Positions 1 to 5,428 of a stretch of 5,428 bases of DNA are shown one piece after another. Below the pieces are notes generated by a model. That model did not search any database, was not told the origin of the DNA, and worked only from the letters and a program-made list of their open reading frames with translations. A program made the position numbers and the translations under genes. The stretch lies in the NCBI GenBank assembly GCA_030529305.1, contig JAUMXD010000091.1:1-5428 (forward strand), in the 5' to 3' direction. The DNA comes from Allobrachymonas sp. Its GTDB lineage: Bacteria > Pseudomonadota > Gammaproteobacteria > Burkholderiales > Burkholderiaceae. Each line of letters begins with the position of its first letter. Within the stretch, counting starts at the first letter, position 1.

Positions 1-391
1 ATTGCGAAACAGGCCCGGGATGCACGAGAGCCTGCCGCCACTCCAGGCCGCCACACTGGCACCAGAGCTCGGGCGCCCCGGCATTCTGGTGCTGGCGGCC
101 CCGCGAATCCGTCCAACCCAGCTGCCCCGCCATCACCACGTTCAGGCCCAGGCAAGGGATGTATTCTTCAGGGCGAACGCCATTGATGTAGAGCTTGTGC
201 ACATCGCCTGCAAAACTGCAGGCCATGAGATCGTCCCCCAACTCTTGCGCCACGGCCCGGCCACACGCCCAGGAAGGCCTGAACTCGGCACTCATGAAAC
301 GCTGGTGCGTGCTGAGCTGAATCTGTTGAACGATATCAAGGTGCTTTTCCGCATAAGAAGAAAGATTTTCCAGCAGCGATGAATGAATCAT
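1..391 (-). CDS. Possible AraC-type transcriptional regulator, N-terminal part (cut by window edge)
   Basis: A leftward reading frame opens at an ATG at 391 and stays open for 130 codons to the left edge, so the gene's 3' part lies outside the window. The peptide begins MIHSSLLENLSSYAEK and includes PEEYIPCLGLNVVMAGQL and later a WRQALVHPGPVSQ stretch. Alternating hydrophobic segments with a 'lnvvm-G-l-w' pattern followed by a '-Pg-' turn resemble the sensor half of AraC regulators of the PchR kind, which control siderophore or metabolite genes. The DNA-binding helix-turn-helix half would lie beyond the edge and cannot be seen, so the family call is tentative. An alternative in-frame ATG lies at 400; neither start has a strong ribosome binding site. 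Many Cys and Trp residues are present (CGRA, WCQCGG). That the frame is real is more certain than its function. Confidence 0.5.
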   Translation of the reverse strand, partial: MIHSSLLENLSSYAEKHLDIVQQIQLSTHQRFMSAEFRPSWACGRAVAQELGDDLMACSFAGDVHKLYINGVRPEEYIPCLGLNVVMAGQLGWTDSRGRQHQNAGAPELWCQCGGLEWRQALVHPGPVSQ

Positions 392-423
392 GGCAAACAT
401 CCGGCAGTTACGCCCGGCGAAAC

Positions 424-441
424 ATCAAGATACAGCTTGAT
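424..441. promoter_or_regulatory. Inverted repeat, possible operator of the leftward gene
   Basis: ATCAAG (424-429) and CTTGAT (436-441) form a perfect 6-bp inverted repeat with a 6-bp spacer, 24 to 50 bp upstream of the candidate starts at 400 and 391. On the minus strand a TACAAT hexamer (440-445), a good -10 match, overlaps the repeat's edge, but no good -35 is present at 16-18 bp. A dimeric regulator bound here would cover the predicted promoter, as in autoregulation. The repeat is seen directly; its role is inferred. Confidence 0.3.
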
Positions 442-849
442 TGTATGACGCTTGTTTATTTACATCTTATTCTGGATCGCGCTGCCGCTGTTTCATCCGT
501 CTGTTTCACTTGCGTCCCTTGCGCAATTTCACTGCCCTTATCCAAGTGTGGATGAGCACAGCTTCGCAACTGTTTTTCCAGAAAGGCATTCCTCTCTTTT
601 TAATAAAAAGGCAGCCTTGCTTTTGCTTATACAGCCTCTGCAATAGACGGCTGAATGACCGCAGTAATCTGGCCGAAGAACCGCTTGCACCCGTATCCCG
701 CAGCTTTGCAACAGCCACCCAAGCCCCGTTTTGCGCCAGGCGCAGGGCAGCATCTGTTGCAAAATCCCGAGCGACCCAACGCTGCCGCAAGACAAGTACG
801 GCTTTTCGGCCCATAATGGGCAGGCTCGCTTGCGCCGTATCAGAGGGGG

Positions 850-877
850 CTATGGCCTATCGTCTATGGCCTATCTT
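850..877. repeat. 14-bp tandem direct repeat (two units)
   Basis: CTATGGCCTATC occurs at 850-861 and again at 864-875, giving a 14-bp period (units end GT and TT). It lies in the gene-poor region. A spacing of 14 bp is not a whole number of helical turns, so cooperative same-face binding by one protein is not obvious. It may equally be a replication-slippage duplication. Confidence 0.7.
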
Positions 878-1192
878 TTGGGCGCGGAGCGTTTTCATTC
901 CCGTGCACAGCTCTCTGCTCCGCTGACCAGCGCCTGCTGCCATGACAAGGCTTGGCGTGTTTCAGTTGTCTCCTCTGCAAAGAAGCCGCTTCTTCCCGCA
1001 TAGTCTCAAGCGGCGCTCTTGCTAACGCCATCAGGCATTGAAGAACTTGCCCGGCATTTGTTGCCAAAAAGTTTCAGGCCTTGCAAGCCTGGATATTCAA
1101 GCAAGCGATTCGGACAGTTTGGCAAAAACGAGCCACATGAAATACATCCTGCCCTGCCAGCCCCTCGCGCCGCACCAGCGGCAAGCAACAAA

Positions 1193-1223
1193 AAACCCCG
1201 AAAGCCAACAGCTTGCGGGGTTT
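1193..1223 (-). terminator. Intrinsic terminator-like hairpin, best facing left
   Basis: AAACCCCG (1193-1200) pairs with CGGGGTTT (1216-1223); one A-G mismatch follows, then AAGC pairs with GCTT around a CAACA loop. On the minus strand the stem is followed by a run of six T (positions 1195 down to 1190) and then GTT, the classic intrinsic terminator form. On the plus strand only three T follow, so rightward termination would be weaker. No leftward gene was found just to its right, so either it ends an unannotated transcript or it stops antisense transcription out of the FecR-type gene. Confidence 0.6.
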
Positions 1224-1231
1224 GATGCGAA

Positions 1232-1256
1232 TTCAGCGTCAGGCGCTGAACTTTTT
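1232..1256 (+). terminator. Intrinsic terminator facing right
   Basis: TTCAGCG (1232-1238) and CGCTGAA (1244-1250) form a perfect 7-bp stem with a TCAGG loop, followed on the plus strand by C then five T (1252-1256). This would end a rightward transcript from the gene-poor region before it reaches the gene at 1371. It implies that the latter has its own promoter in the 115 bp that follow. Confidence 0.55.
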
Positions 1257-1323
1257 AATCTTGGTGCCCAAGAGTGGCAGCCGTATTTTGCATACCTGAC
1301 TGGGCATCTGCTTTTTGAGGCGA

Positions 1324-1332
1324 TGGGATAAT
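1324..1332 (+). promoter_or_regulatory. Candidate extended -10 promoter of the FecR/LysM gene
   Basis: TGGGATAAT fits an extended -10 element: TG, one base, then GATAAT, which matches five of six bases of TATAAT. No good -35 lies 16-18 bp upstream, as is common for extended -10 promoters. Transcription would start near 1339 and leave a leader of about 32 nt. Position after the terminator at 1232-1256 and before the ATG at 1371 is consistent. Motif match only. Confidence 0.35.
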
Positions 1333-1370
1333 TCGCGCCATTTCTTTTCACTGATTCCTTCTCTTTTCCC

Positions 1371-2912
1371 ATGTTTGATCTGTCACGATCTTGCTTGCGT
1401 ATTCCACAGCGCTTTCTCCACGCCCTCACTTTGTCTGCGCTGGGCATCATCGCGCCCGGCGTACAGGCGCAGAATCCGCCTGCACAAACCCGACTTGAAG
1501 CGGCTTCGCTTGCCGTGGTGCCTGCCGCCGCATCCACAGTCGGTTCTGCTGCTTCTGCAGCACCAGCCACACCCGCTCGCGGCTCCAGCGTGGCGCACAC
1601 CGTCAAGCCGGGCGAAACGCTCAACGCCATTTGCAAGCGATTCAACGTGGCTCCAGGCAACTGCCCGCAAATTGCCTACTTCAACAAACTCAATGGCAAC
1701 CAGCTGCCCACCCCCGGCAGCACGATTCATGTGCCGCTGAACCTGTTGCCCGCCAAGCCGCAGCAGGCCCGCCTGGTCCAAACAGTGGGCAATATCCAGG
1801 TCAATGGACAGCCCACCCATGCCGGCGTGCGGCTGGATGAGAACACCCGCATCGCAGCCGAAGCCAACAGCTCGGCCGTGGTGGAGCTGGCCGATGGCTC
1901 GCGCATCACGGTGCTGCCCTCTTCGGTTGCCGACATCGTAAACAGCCGCAGCTACACGGCGCCCGACGAAAGCAGCAGCAAGCTCATGCAATGGATCGGC
2001 AGCAAAATCCGTCTCGTGCAAGGCGCGATTGAAAGTACCGTCAAGAAAAAGGAAACGGCCAATGCCGACAGCCGCAAACCCGTGGAAGTGGAAACCGTCA
2101 CCTCCCTCATCGGCGTGCGCGGCACCCGCTTTCGCGTCGCAGCGGCTGATTCAGCCGTACCGCACGACCGGGCCGAAGTGCTGCAAGGCAGCGTGAGCAA
2201 CATCAACACCTGGAAGCATTCCGAAATCATCTTGCAAGCCGGCCAAGGCGCTGTGGTGGACCCCAACAAAGCCCAGATGCAAGCCAGCACCCTGTTGCCC
2301 GCTCCCACCGTGCCCGCGCAAGGCCATGTGTTGCGCCGCCCGCAAGCCGCCTGGGCCTTTCGCCCTGTGCCGGGGGCAGTGGCCTATCGCATCATGGCTG
2401 CGAGTGATGCCAACTTTGAAACCATCAGCTATTCGGAAAAAACCACTGCGCCACAAGCCGACCTGAGCCGACTGGAAAATGGCATCTGGCATGTGCGCGC
2501 CCGCGCCATCGACGCCCAAGGCCTGGAAGGCTTTGATGCCGCCAGCACCATTGACCTGCGCCCACCCGCCTGGGTGCTGCGCAATGCCTCGGTACAAAAC
2601 GTGCAAGGGCGCTGGCAGCTGCTGTGGACGGCCATTGCCACGGCTGACCTCAAGCCCCTGCCCGGCACCACCAGCGTGACGCTGGATGTGGCCAGCAGCA
2701 CCGACTTTGCCGCGCCGCTGGCCAGCCTGCAAACCACAGGCCAGAGCATTCAATTGCCACGCCTGGGCCCCGGCCGCTACTACCTGCGCATGGCCGTGGA
2801 TAACGCCAGCATCAAGAACAAAGAGCAGCAAATGTTCATGCTGCAAATCCCTGCTACAACAAACCACGCCAGCTACAACCTGCTGTTGCAGGATGTGCCG
2901 CAGCCGCAATAA
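1371..2912 (+). CDS. Exported LysM and FecR domain protein
   Basis: This 513-residue protein has a signal peptide (about 1-33, basic start then a hydrophobic core, cleavage after VQA), an Ala/Pro/Ser-rich linker (35-72), a LysM domain (about 75-121, from HTVKPGETL to GSTIHVP) and a FecR domain (about 150-300, with TVTSLIGVRGTRFRV near 242-256). Residues about 320-397 and 400-493 look like two fibronectin-III-like repeats. LysM domains bind peptidoglycan; FecR domains in secreted proteins of this type have poorly known roles, distinct from the inner-membrane anti-sigma FecR. It probably acts in the periplasm or at the cell wall. Cys88 and Cys98 within LysM could form a disulfide. ATG at 1371 is the only usable start, since an in-frame TAA lies at 1329-1331 with no other start between. 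The leader is pyrimidine-rich and lacks a Shine-Dalgarno sequence. No adjacent cyclase or sensor gene is present, unlike many relatives. Confidence 0.9.
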   Translation: MFDLSRSCLRIPQRFLHALTLSALGIIAPGVQAQNPPAQTRLEAASLAVVPAAASTVGSAASAAPATPARGSSVAHTVKPGETLNAICKRFNVAPGNCPQIAYFNKLNGNQLPTPGSTIHVPLNLLPAKPQQARLVQTVGNIQVNGQPTHAGVRLDENTRIAAEANSSAVVELADGSRITVLPSSVADIVNSRSYTAPDESSSKLMQWIGSKIRLVQGAIESTVKKKETANADSRKPVEVETVTSLIGVRGTRFRVAAADSAVPHDRAEVLQGSVSNINTWKHSEIILQAGQGAVVDPNKAQMQASTLLPAPTVPAQGHVLRRPQAAWAFRPVPGAVAYRIMAASDANFETISYSEKTTAPQADLSRLENGIWHVRARAIDAQGLEGFDAASTIDLRPPAWVLRNASVQNVQGRWQLLWTAIATADLKPLPGTTSVTLDVASSTDFAAPLASLQTTGQSIQLPRLGPGRYYLRMAVDNASIKNKEQQMFMLQIPATTNHASYNLLLQDVPQPQ

Positions 2913-3207
2913 ATCGCGTCAAACGTCTGCTGCTGCCCGCAGCTAGTGTGTGTTACATGAAGCACTCGCACACAGCCAACCAAGCTGTTGAGATTGAGAC
3001 GAATGACCCCAAAAACGCAGTTGACGCACAACCGCCTTCGCACTTGCCCCAAGCCTGCCCATCACACGGGCAGGCGCTGTAGCCTGCATCTGGCCAATCA
3101 GCCCGCCTTATTCTTCAAGCGCTTTGGTATTGACATGCCCTGCTGGCCTAGAGCCGCTTTAAGCCCAAAGCAGCAAGCAGCTTTGCCGCTTTAAAAGACA
3201 GTACGCT
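2913..3207. other. Convergent intergenic spacer with hairpins
   Basis: This 295-bp spacer lies between the 3' ends of the rightward FecR/LysM gene and the leftward membrane-protein gene and holds no credible gene. The strongest structure is an 8-bp stem, GCCTGCCC (3053-3060) with GGGCAGGC (3068-3075), loop 7 nt. GCCTGC recurs at 3082-3087 and could pair instead with GCAGGC at 3070-3075. A second hairpin, CAAAGC (3166-3171) with GCTTTG (3180-3185), is flanked by two copies of GCCGCTTTAA (3153-3162 and 3185-3194). Neither has a run of T on either strand, so no clear intrinsic terminator closes either gene. Confidence 0.6.
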
Positions 3208-3690
3208 TCAAGCATGCGGCTCTGACATTGACCGAAAAGAGCGCAAAGGGTGATCCGCCGGTGCAAAGCGCTCAATCGCCTGCGCCACACCGTTTTGCGC
3301 GTAAACCGGCTCGGGCACGCCAATCGCATGGCTCGCGCGATCTGCCGCACCGCTGCCTTCTTTGGCAATAACCAGCACCTTGAATCTGGGCGTCTGTTCG
3401 GCTCGCACCGTTACGCCTTCTTGCCAGCCAATACGCACTTTCTGCCCTGTTCCTCCAAATCCTTCCATGCCGTCAGCGTCCAGGGCAAGATGGACTTTGT
3501 TCTTGTTGGAGAAATACACATAGCAAAAAAAGCCGATAGAAACCAGCACGACAAGCAGAAACAAGATCGTGTTTTTGTGCAAGTCCATGACAAAAAGCAG
3601 CGGCAACGGCAGCAAAGCTCTCACCAGCAAGCCTTTGAACAGCTTCCTCGTTTCCTCTTCGGGCATACGGAATTCAACGCGCTCATTCAT
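3208..3690 (-). CDS. Small membrane protein with two helices and a C-terminal PH-like domain (hypothetical)
   Basis: A 160-residue protein of unassigned function. An acidic/basic N-terminal stretch (1-20) is followed by two hydrophobic segments: about 21-36 (LLVRALLPLPLLFVM) and 41-60 (TILFLLVVLVSIGFFCYVYF), a tight hairpin with both ends likely cytoplasmic. The soluble tail (65-160) runs as short beta strands (VHLALDADGMEGF, VRIGWQEGVTV, FKVLVIA) and ends in a helix (GVAQAIERFAP), the layout of YcxB/PH-like bacterial membrane proteins; this family match is by pattern only. An AGGAG ribosome binding site at 3700-3704 sits 9 nt before the ATG at 3690 and 6 nt before an in-frame GTG at 3693, so either could be the start. 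It follows cysE by about 145 bp on the same strand with no terminator between, so co-transcription is possible, but no functional link is known. Confidence 0.8.
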   Translation of the reverse strand: MNERVEFRMPEEETRKLFKGLLVRALLPLPLLFVMDLHKNTILFLLVVLVSIGFFCYVYFSNKNKVHLALDADGMEGFGGTGQKVRIGWQEGVTVRAEQTPRFKVLVIAKEGSGAADRASHAIGVPEPVYAQNGVAQAIERFAPADHPLRSFRSMSEPHA

Positions 3691-3699
3691 CACAAACGT

Positions 3700-3704
3700 C
3701 TCCT
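3700..3704 (-). promoter_or_regulatory. Ribosome binding site of the small membrane protein
   Basis: AGGAG on the minus strand, the best Shine-Dalgarno match seen in the window. It serves the start cluster GTG-ATG at 3693 and 3690 with spacings of 6 and 9 nt, and does not by itself decide between them. Confidence 0.65.
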
Positions 3705-3837
3705 AAAAATTGATCTCTATCTTTCAAGCCGACACCCGCAGCCCATCCATTGCATCATGCGCGCCCAAGGCCTGAATCTGCCAGCCCTATCCCTTGCCTG
3801 ATGGCACTGCAAATCAGCGACTGTTGGCTTTGCAGAC

Positions 3838-4611
3838 TTATTTACCCACCAACTTCGTGAGTTTCTCAGCCTCGAAATGCTCGTTGCGCGTGGCGTCTTC
3901 GGGCAGGGGCGCGCAGTCTTCCAACTGGGCCGAGAGTTTCTCCACCGCTTGCCACAGCAAGGCGATCTGGTGTTCGTGGCTAGCGGCGTTGTCGATCAAG
4001 CCGCGCATGGCCTGGCTCAGCGGGTCGTCTTTCTGCGTTACACCATAGGCCGAAAAGCCCATGTTGGAGGCAGCCTGTTCACGTTTGACTTCGTCGTCAG
4101 CCTGGATGATACGCCCCGGGTTGCCCACGGCCGTAGCGCCTGCAGGCACGGGTTTGATGACCACCGCATTGCTGCCGATCTTGGCGCCATCGCCCACTTC
4201 AAAGCCGCCCAGCACCTTGGCGCCTGCGCCCACCACCACGCCTTTGCCCAGCGTGGGGTGGCGCTTGGTGCCCTTGTAGAGCGAGGTGCCGCCCAGCGTG
4301 ACGCCGTGGTAAATGGTGCAATCGTCGCCCACCTCGGCCGTCTCGCCAATCACCACGCCCATGCCGTGATCGATGAAAACGCGCTCGCCGATTTTTGCAC
4401 CGGGGTGGATTTCAATGCCAGTGAGAAAACGCCCCCAGTGCGAAATCCAGCGTGCCAGCCACGTCCAGCCCGCCTTCCAGCAACGGTGCGCCAGGCGATG
4501 CAACAGCACAGCGTGAAAGCCGGGGTAGGAAAACACCACGTCCCAGCGGCTGCGGGCGGCTGGGTCGCGGTCAAGAATGCATTGGATGTCGGATTGGATA
4601 CGGGCAAACAT
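3838..4611 (-). CDS. cysE: Serine O-acetyltransferase
   Basis: This 257-residue enzyme transfers an acetyl group from acetyl-CoA to L-serine, giving O-acetylserine, the substrate of cysteine synthase; it acts in the cytoplasm. The N-terminal helical part (1-60) starts [20 protein letters not shown] and contains [15 protein letters not shown] left-handed beta-helix of hexapeptide repeats follows (about 65-170), with [11 protein letters not shown], the catalytic-region FIDHGMG (His82), [20 protein letters not shown] (His118), [11 protein letters not shown] and AVGNPGRII. The short N-terminus is of the EpsC type rather than the longer E. coli enzyme. The 87-residue tail after the beta-helix is long, and its role is unknown. 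The ATG at 4611 is chosen because the family begins MF-RI; the frame stays open 62 codons further upstream to a TTG, but that stretch does not look like the family. No clear Shine-Dalgarno precedes 4611. Confidence 0.95.
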   Translation of the reverse strand: MFARIQSDIQCILDRDPAARSRWDVVFSYPGFHAVLLHRLAHRCWKAGWTWLARWISHWGRFLTGIEIHPGAKIGERVFIDHGMGVVIGETAEVGDDCTIYHGVTLGGTSLYKGTKRHPTLGKGVVVGAGAKVLGGFEVGDGAKIGSNAVVIKPVPAGATAVGNPGRIIQADDEVKREQAASNMGFSAYGVTQKDDPLSQAMRGLIDNAASHEHQIALLWQAVEKLSAQLEDCAPLPEDATRNEHFEAEKLTKLVGK

Positions 4612-4902
4612 CGGGCAAGTGTACTGTTGCAACGCAGCACTTGCTGCAACCACAGCTGCATAGCCACGCTCAGGTCGATACTTATTCTTTTGACTTCTCA
4701 CCGCTACCCATGACTGTGCATCTTTCGCTTGAGCCATCCTTTGTTTGGCTGAAGCCATCAGCAAGGTGCGATATGGCAGCTCGTTTGCCAACTGCAAAGG
4801 CTGATGCGCCGTTGATCAAGCGAGCAGCAACAACGCCTGCATTCAACAGCCACTACAACGGCACAATGCCTTGAACACAAAACACCAATCGGCCCACACC
4901 CA
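4612..4902. other. Region upstream of cysE
   Basis: About 290 bp between cysE and the reductase terminator, expected to hold the cysE promoter and leader. The cysE frame is open back to a TTG at 4797, with in-frame ATGs inside, but the encoded stretch is not family-like and is taken as non-coding. An imperfect inverted repeat, GTTGCA (4626-4631) with TGCAAC (4645-4650), lies just before the cysE start, with an inner GCA/TGC pair. I could not find a promoter with two good hexamers. Confidence 0.45.
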
Positions 4903-4934
4903 AAAAAACAGGCGCTTGCAAGCGCCTGTTTTTT
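4903..4934 (-). terminator. Bidirectional intrinsic terminator after the ribonucleotide reductase gene
   Basis: A perfect 32-bp palindrome: six A, then CAGGCGCTTG, its complement CAAGCGCCTG, then six T. The GC-rich core followed by a T run reads the same on both strands, so it can end transcription from either side. It lies 33 bp past the leftward stop codon at 4968, so its main job is to end the reductase transcript and isolate cysE. Confidence 0.92.
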
Positions 4935-4967
4935 CTATACATGTCCTACACTGATTCAGCAGCGTGT

Positions 4968-5428
4968 TTAACCACAACTGCCCACATGCCCGCATTGGGT
5001 GCAGTAGTCGCAGCCGTCTTTGCGGATCATGGCGTGCGCGCCGCAATCAGGGCATTTTTTGCCAGCCATCACGCCAGGTGATGCGCTGCCGGGCACAGGC
5101 TCCACCACGGGCAGCTCGTCCGCATCGAACAAATCGCCTTGTGCCTTCGCGCGCTGGGCAATGAGGTTTTCGATGGCATAGCCAATGGCGGCCACTTCGC
5201 TGTCGTGCCAGCGTGGCACATGGGTGCCATCGGCTTTTTGATAGGTGCCCAGGCGCACGGGGCCACGGTCCCAAGTGACTTTGCGCATGTCGGACAAAGC
5301 CCGATCCAAAAAGCCGCCGCGCGCAGCCAAGCTGAGCATGCGCATGGTGGCGGTGATCCACTGCTGCGATTCGCCGCTTTGCCCCACGGGCATGAAGAAT
5401 TCGATGGCGCGCTCCACCGTGCTCTTGC
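4968..5428 (-). CDS. nrdJ: Adenosylcobalamin-dependent ribonucleotide reductase, C-terminal part (cut by window edge)
   Basis: The leftward frame is open from the right edge to a TAA at 4968-4970 and gives about 153 residues. The first part (EFFMPVGQSGESQQWITATM, then a MRKVTWDRGPVRLG segment) matches the TSCPD-type region of class II ribonucleotide reductases. This is followed by VPRWHDSEVAAIGYAIENLI and a Cys-rich tail: CPDCGAHAMIRKDGCDYC, then TQCGHVGSCG at the very end. In this family the terminal cysteines act as a zinc-binding and dithiol shuttle region that re-reduces the active site. The enzyme converts ribonucleotides to deoxyribonucleotides using vitamin B12, with or without oxygen. 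The 5' end is outside the window, so it cannot be told whether this is a full-length NrdJ or the small NrdJb subunit of a split enzyme. A GTG at 5417 is internal, because the frame continues upstream. Confidence 0.88.
   Translation of the reverse strand, partial: KSTVERAIEFFMPVGQSGESQQWITATMRMLSLAARGGFLDRALSDMRKVTWDRGPVRLGTYQKADGTHVPRWHDSEVAAIGYAIENLIAQRAKAQGDLFDADELPVVEPVPGSASPGVMAGKKCPDCGAHAMIRKDGCDYCTQCGHVGSCG

Larger units (their letters stand above)
401..1370. other. Long gene-poor region with hairpins and terminators
   Basis: About 970 bp between the leftward gene and the FecR-type gene hold no convincing protein gene. Open frames exist on both strands (for example 441-926 rightward and 506-814 leftward), but they overlap each other, lack good ribosome binding sites and have compositions rich in Arg, Cys and Trp that look non-coding. 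Positions 441-660 are AT-richer than the flanking genes. Structures seen include a 14-bp tandem repeat (850-877), a 7-bp stem GCCGCTT/AAGCGGC (985-991 with 1008-1014), a 5-bp stem CAGGC/GCCTG (1075-1079 with 1087-1091), two terminator-like hairpins (1193-1223 and 1232-1255), and TGCCCA/TGGGCA arms (1265-1270 with 1301-1306). No tRNA T-arm and no recognisable 6S, SRP, tmRNA or RNase P signature was found. It could hold a small RNA or the remains of a lost gene. Confidence 0.55.

Noticed and set aside
506..814. 102-codon leftward open frame in the gene-poor region (MGRKAVLVLRQRW start)
   Set aside because: It overlaps longer frames on the other strand, has only a weak GAG as ribosome binding site, and the C-terminal half is basic and Cys/Lys-rich with no recognisable domain. 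A gene remnant cannot be excluded.
441..926. 161-codon rightward open frame in the gene-poor region
   Set aside because: Start lies at the inverted repeat, there is no ribosome binding site, and the peptide is rich in Cys, Arg and Ser with no domain-like pattern.
1275..1292. Sigma-54-like TGGCAG ... TTTTGCA upstream of the FecR/LysM gene
   Set aside because: The GG and GC pairs are 12 bp apart instead of the required 10.
1240..1330. tRNA-like end (GGGCACCA on the minus strand) beside a terminator
   Set aside because: No T-arm (GGTTCGA-type), anticodon arm or matching acceptor stem could be found.
1097..1660. 187-codon leftward open frame crossing the FecR/LysM gene start
   Set aside because: Its first half is antisense to the signal peptide and LysM coding region and its second half crosses a terminator hairpin; composition is Trp/Cys-rich.
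2151..2909. 252-codon open frame on the minus strand
   Set aside because: It is fully antisense to the FecR/LysM gene, whose domains are clear; the peptide (His/Gly/Ala-rich) is a shadow typical of GC-rich coding DNA.
3807..3835. CTGCAAA/TTTGCAG inverted repeat just after the cysE stop
   Set aside because: The 15-nt loop and lack of any T run make it a poor intrinsic terminator.
3877..4713. 278-codon open frame on the plus strand
   Set aside because: It is the antisense shadow of cysE, which has unmistakable hexapeptide repeats and catalytic motifs.

Overview
The window looks like a piece of a betaproteobacterial chromosome, most likely Comamonadaceae (Comamonas or a close relative). This rests on the fairly GC-rich coding sequence, a short EpsC-type serine O-acetyltransferase with a Comamonadaceae-like start, a class II (B12-dependent) ribonucleotide reductase tail, and a FecR/LysM secreted protein of a type common in that group. 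The genus is an inference from protein flavour, not from a marker gene. I see no rRNA, tRNA, CRISPR array, insertion sequence or phage gene.

Layout from left to right. Positions 1-391 hold the 5' part of a leftward gene that runs off the left edge, possibly an AraC-type regulator. Positions 401-1370 form an unusually long gene-poor stretch. It has a small inverted repeat in front of the leftward gene, a 14-bp tandem repeat, several hairpins and two terminator-like structures facing opposite ways. A rightward gene at 1371-2912 encodes a 513-residue exported protein with a LysM domain, a FecR domain and probable fibronectin-III-like repeats. Positions 2913-3207 are a non-coding convergent spacer with hairpins. 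Then come three leftward genes: a small two-helix membrane protein (3208-3690), the cysteine-pathway enzyme CysE (3838-4611), and the C-terminal part of a NrdJ-type ribonucleotide reductase (4968 to the right edge). A 32-bp perfect palindromic terminator (4903-4934) separates the reductase from cysE.

The genes do not form an obvious pathway. CysE makes O-acetylserine for cysteine synthesis and NrdJ makes deoxyribonucleotides; both are housekeeping. The FecR/LysM protein is envelope-associated and here stands alone, without the cyclase or sensor gene often found beside such proteins. I found no convincing new multi-gene system. The most open questions are what the 970-bp gene-poor region does and what the stand-alone FecR/LysM protein partners with.
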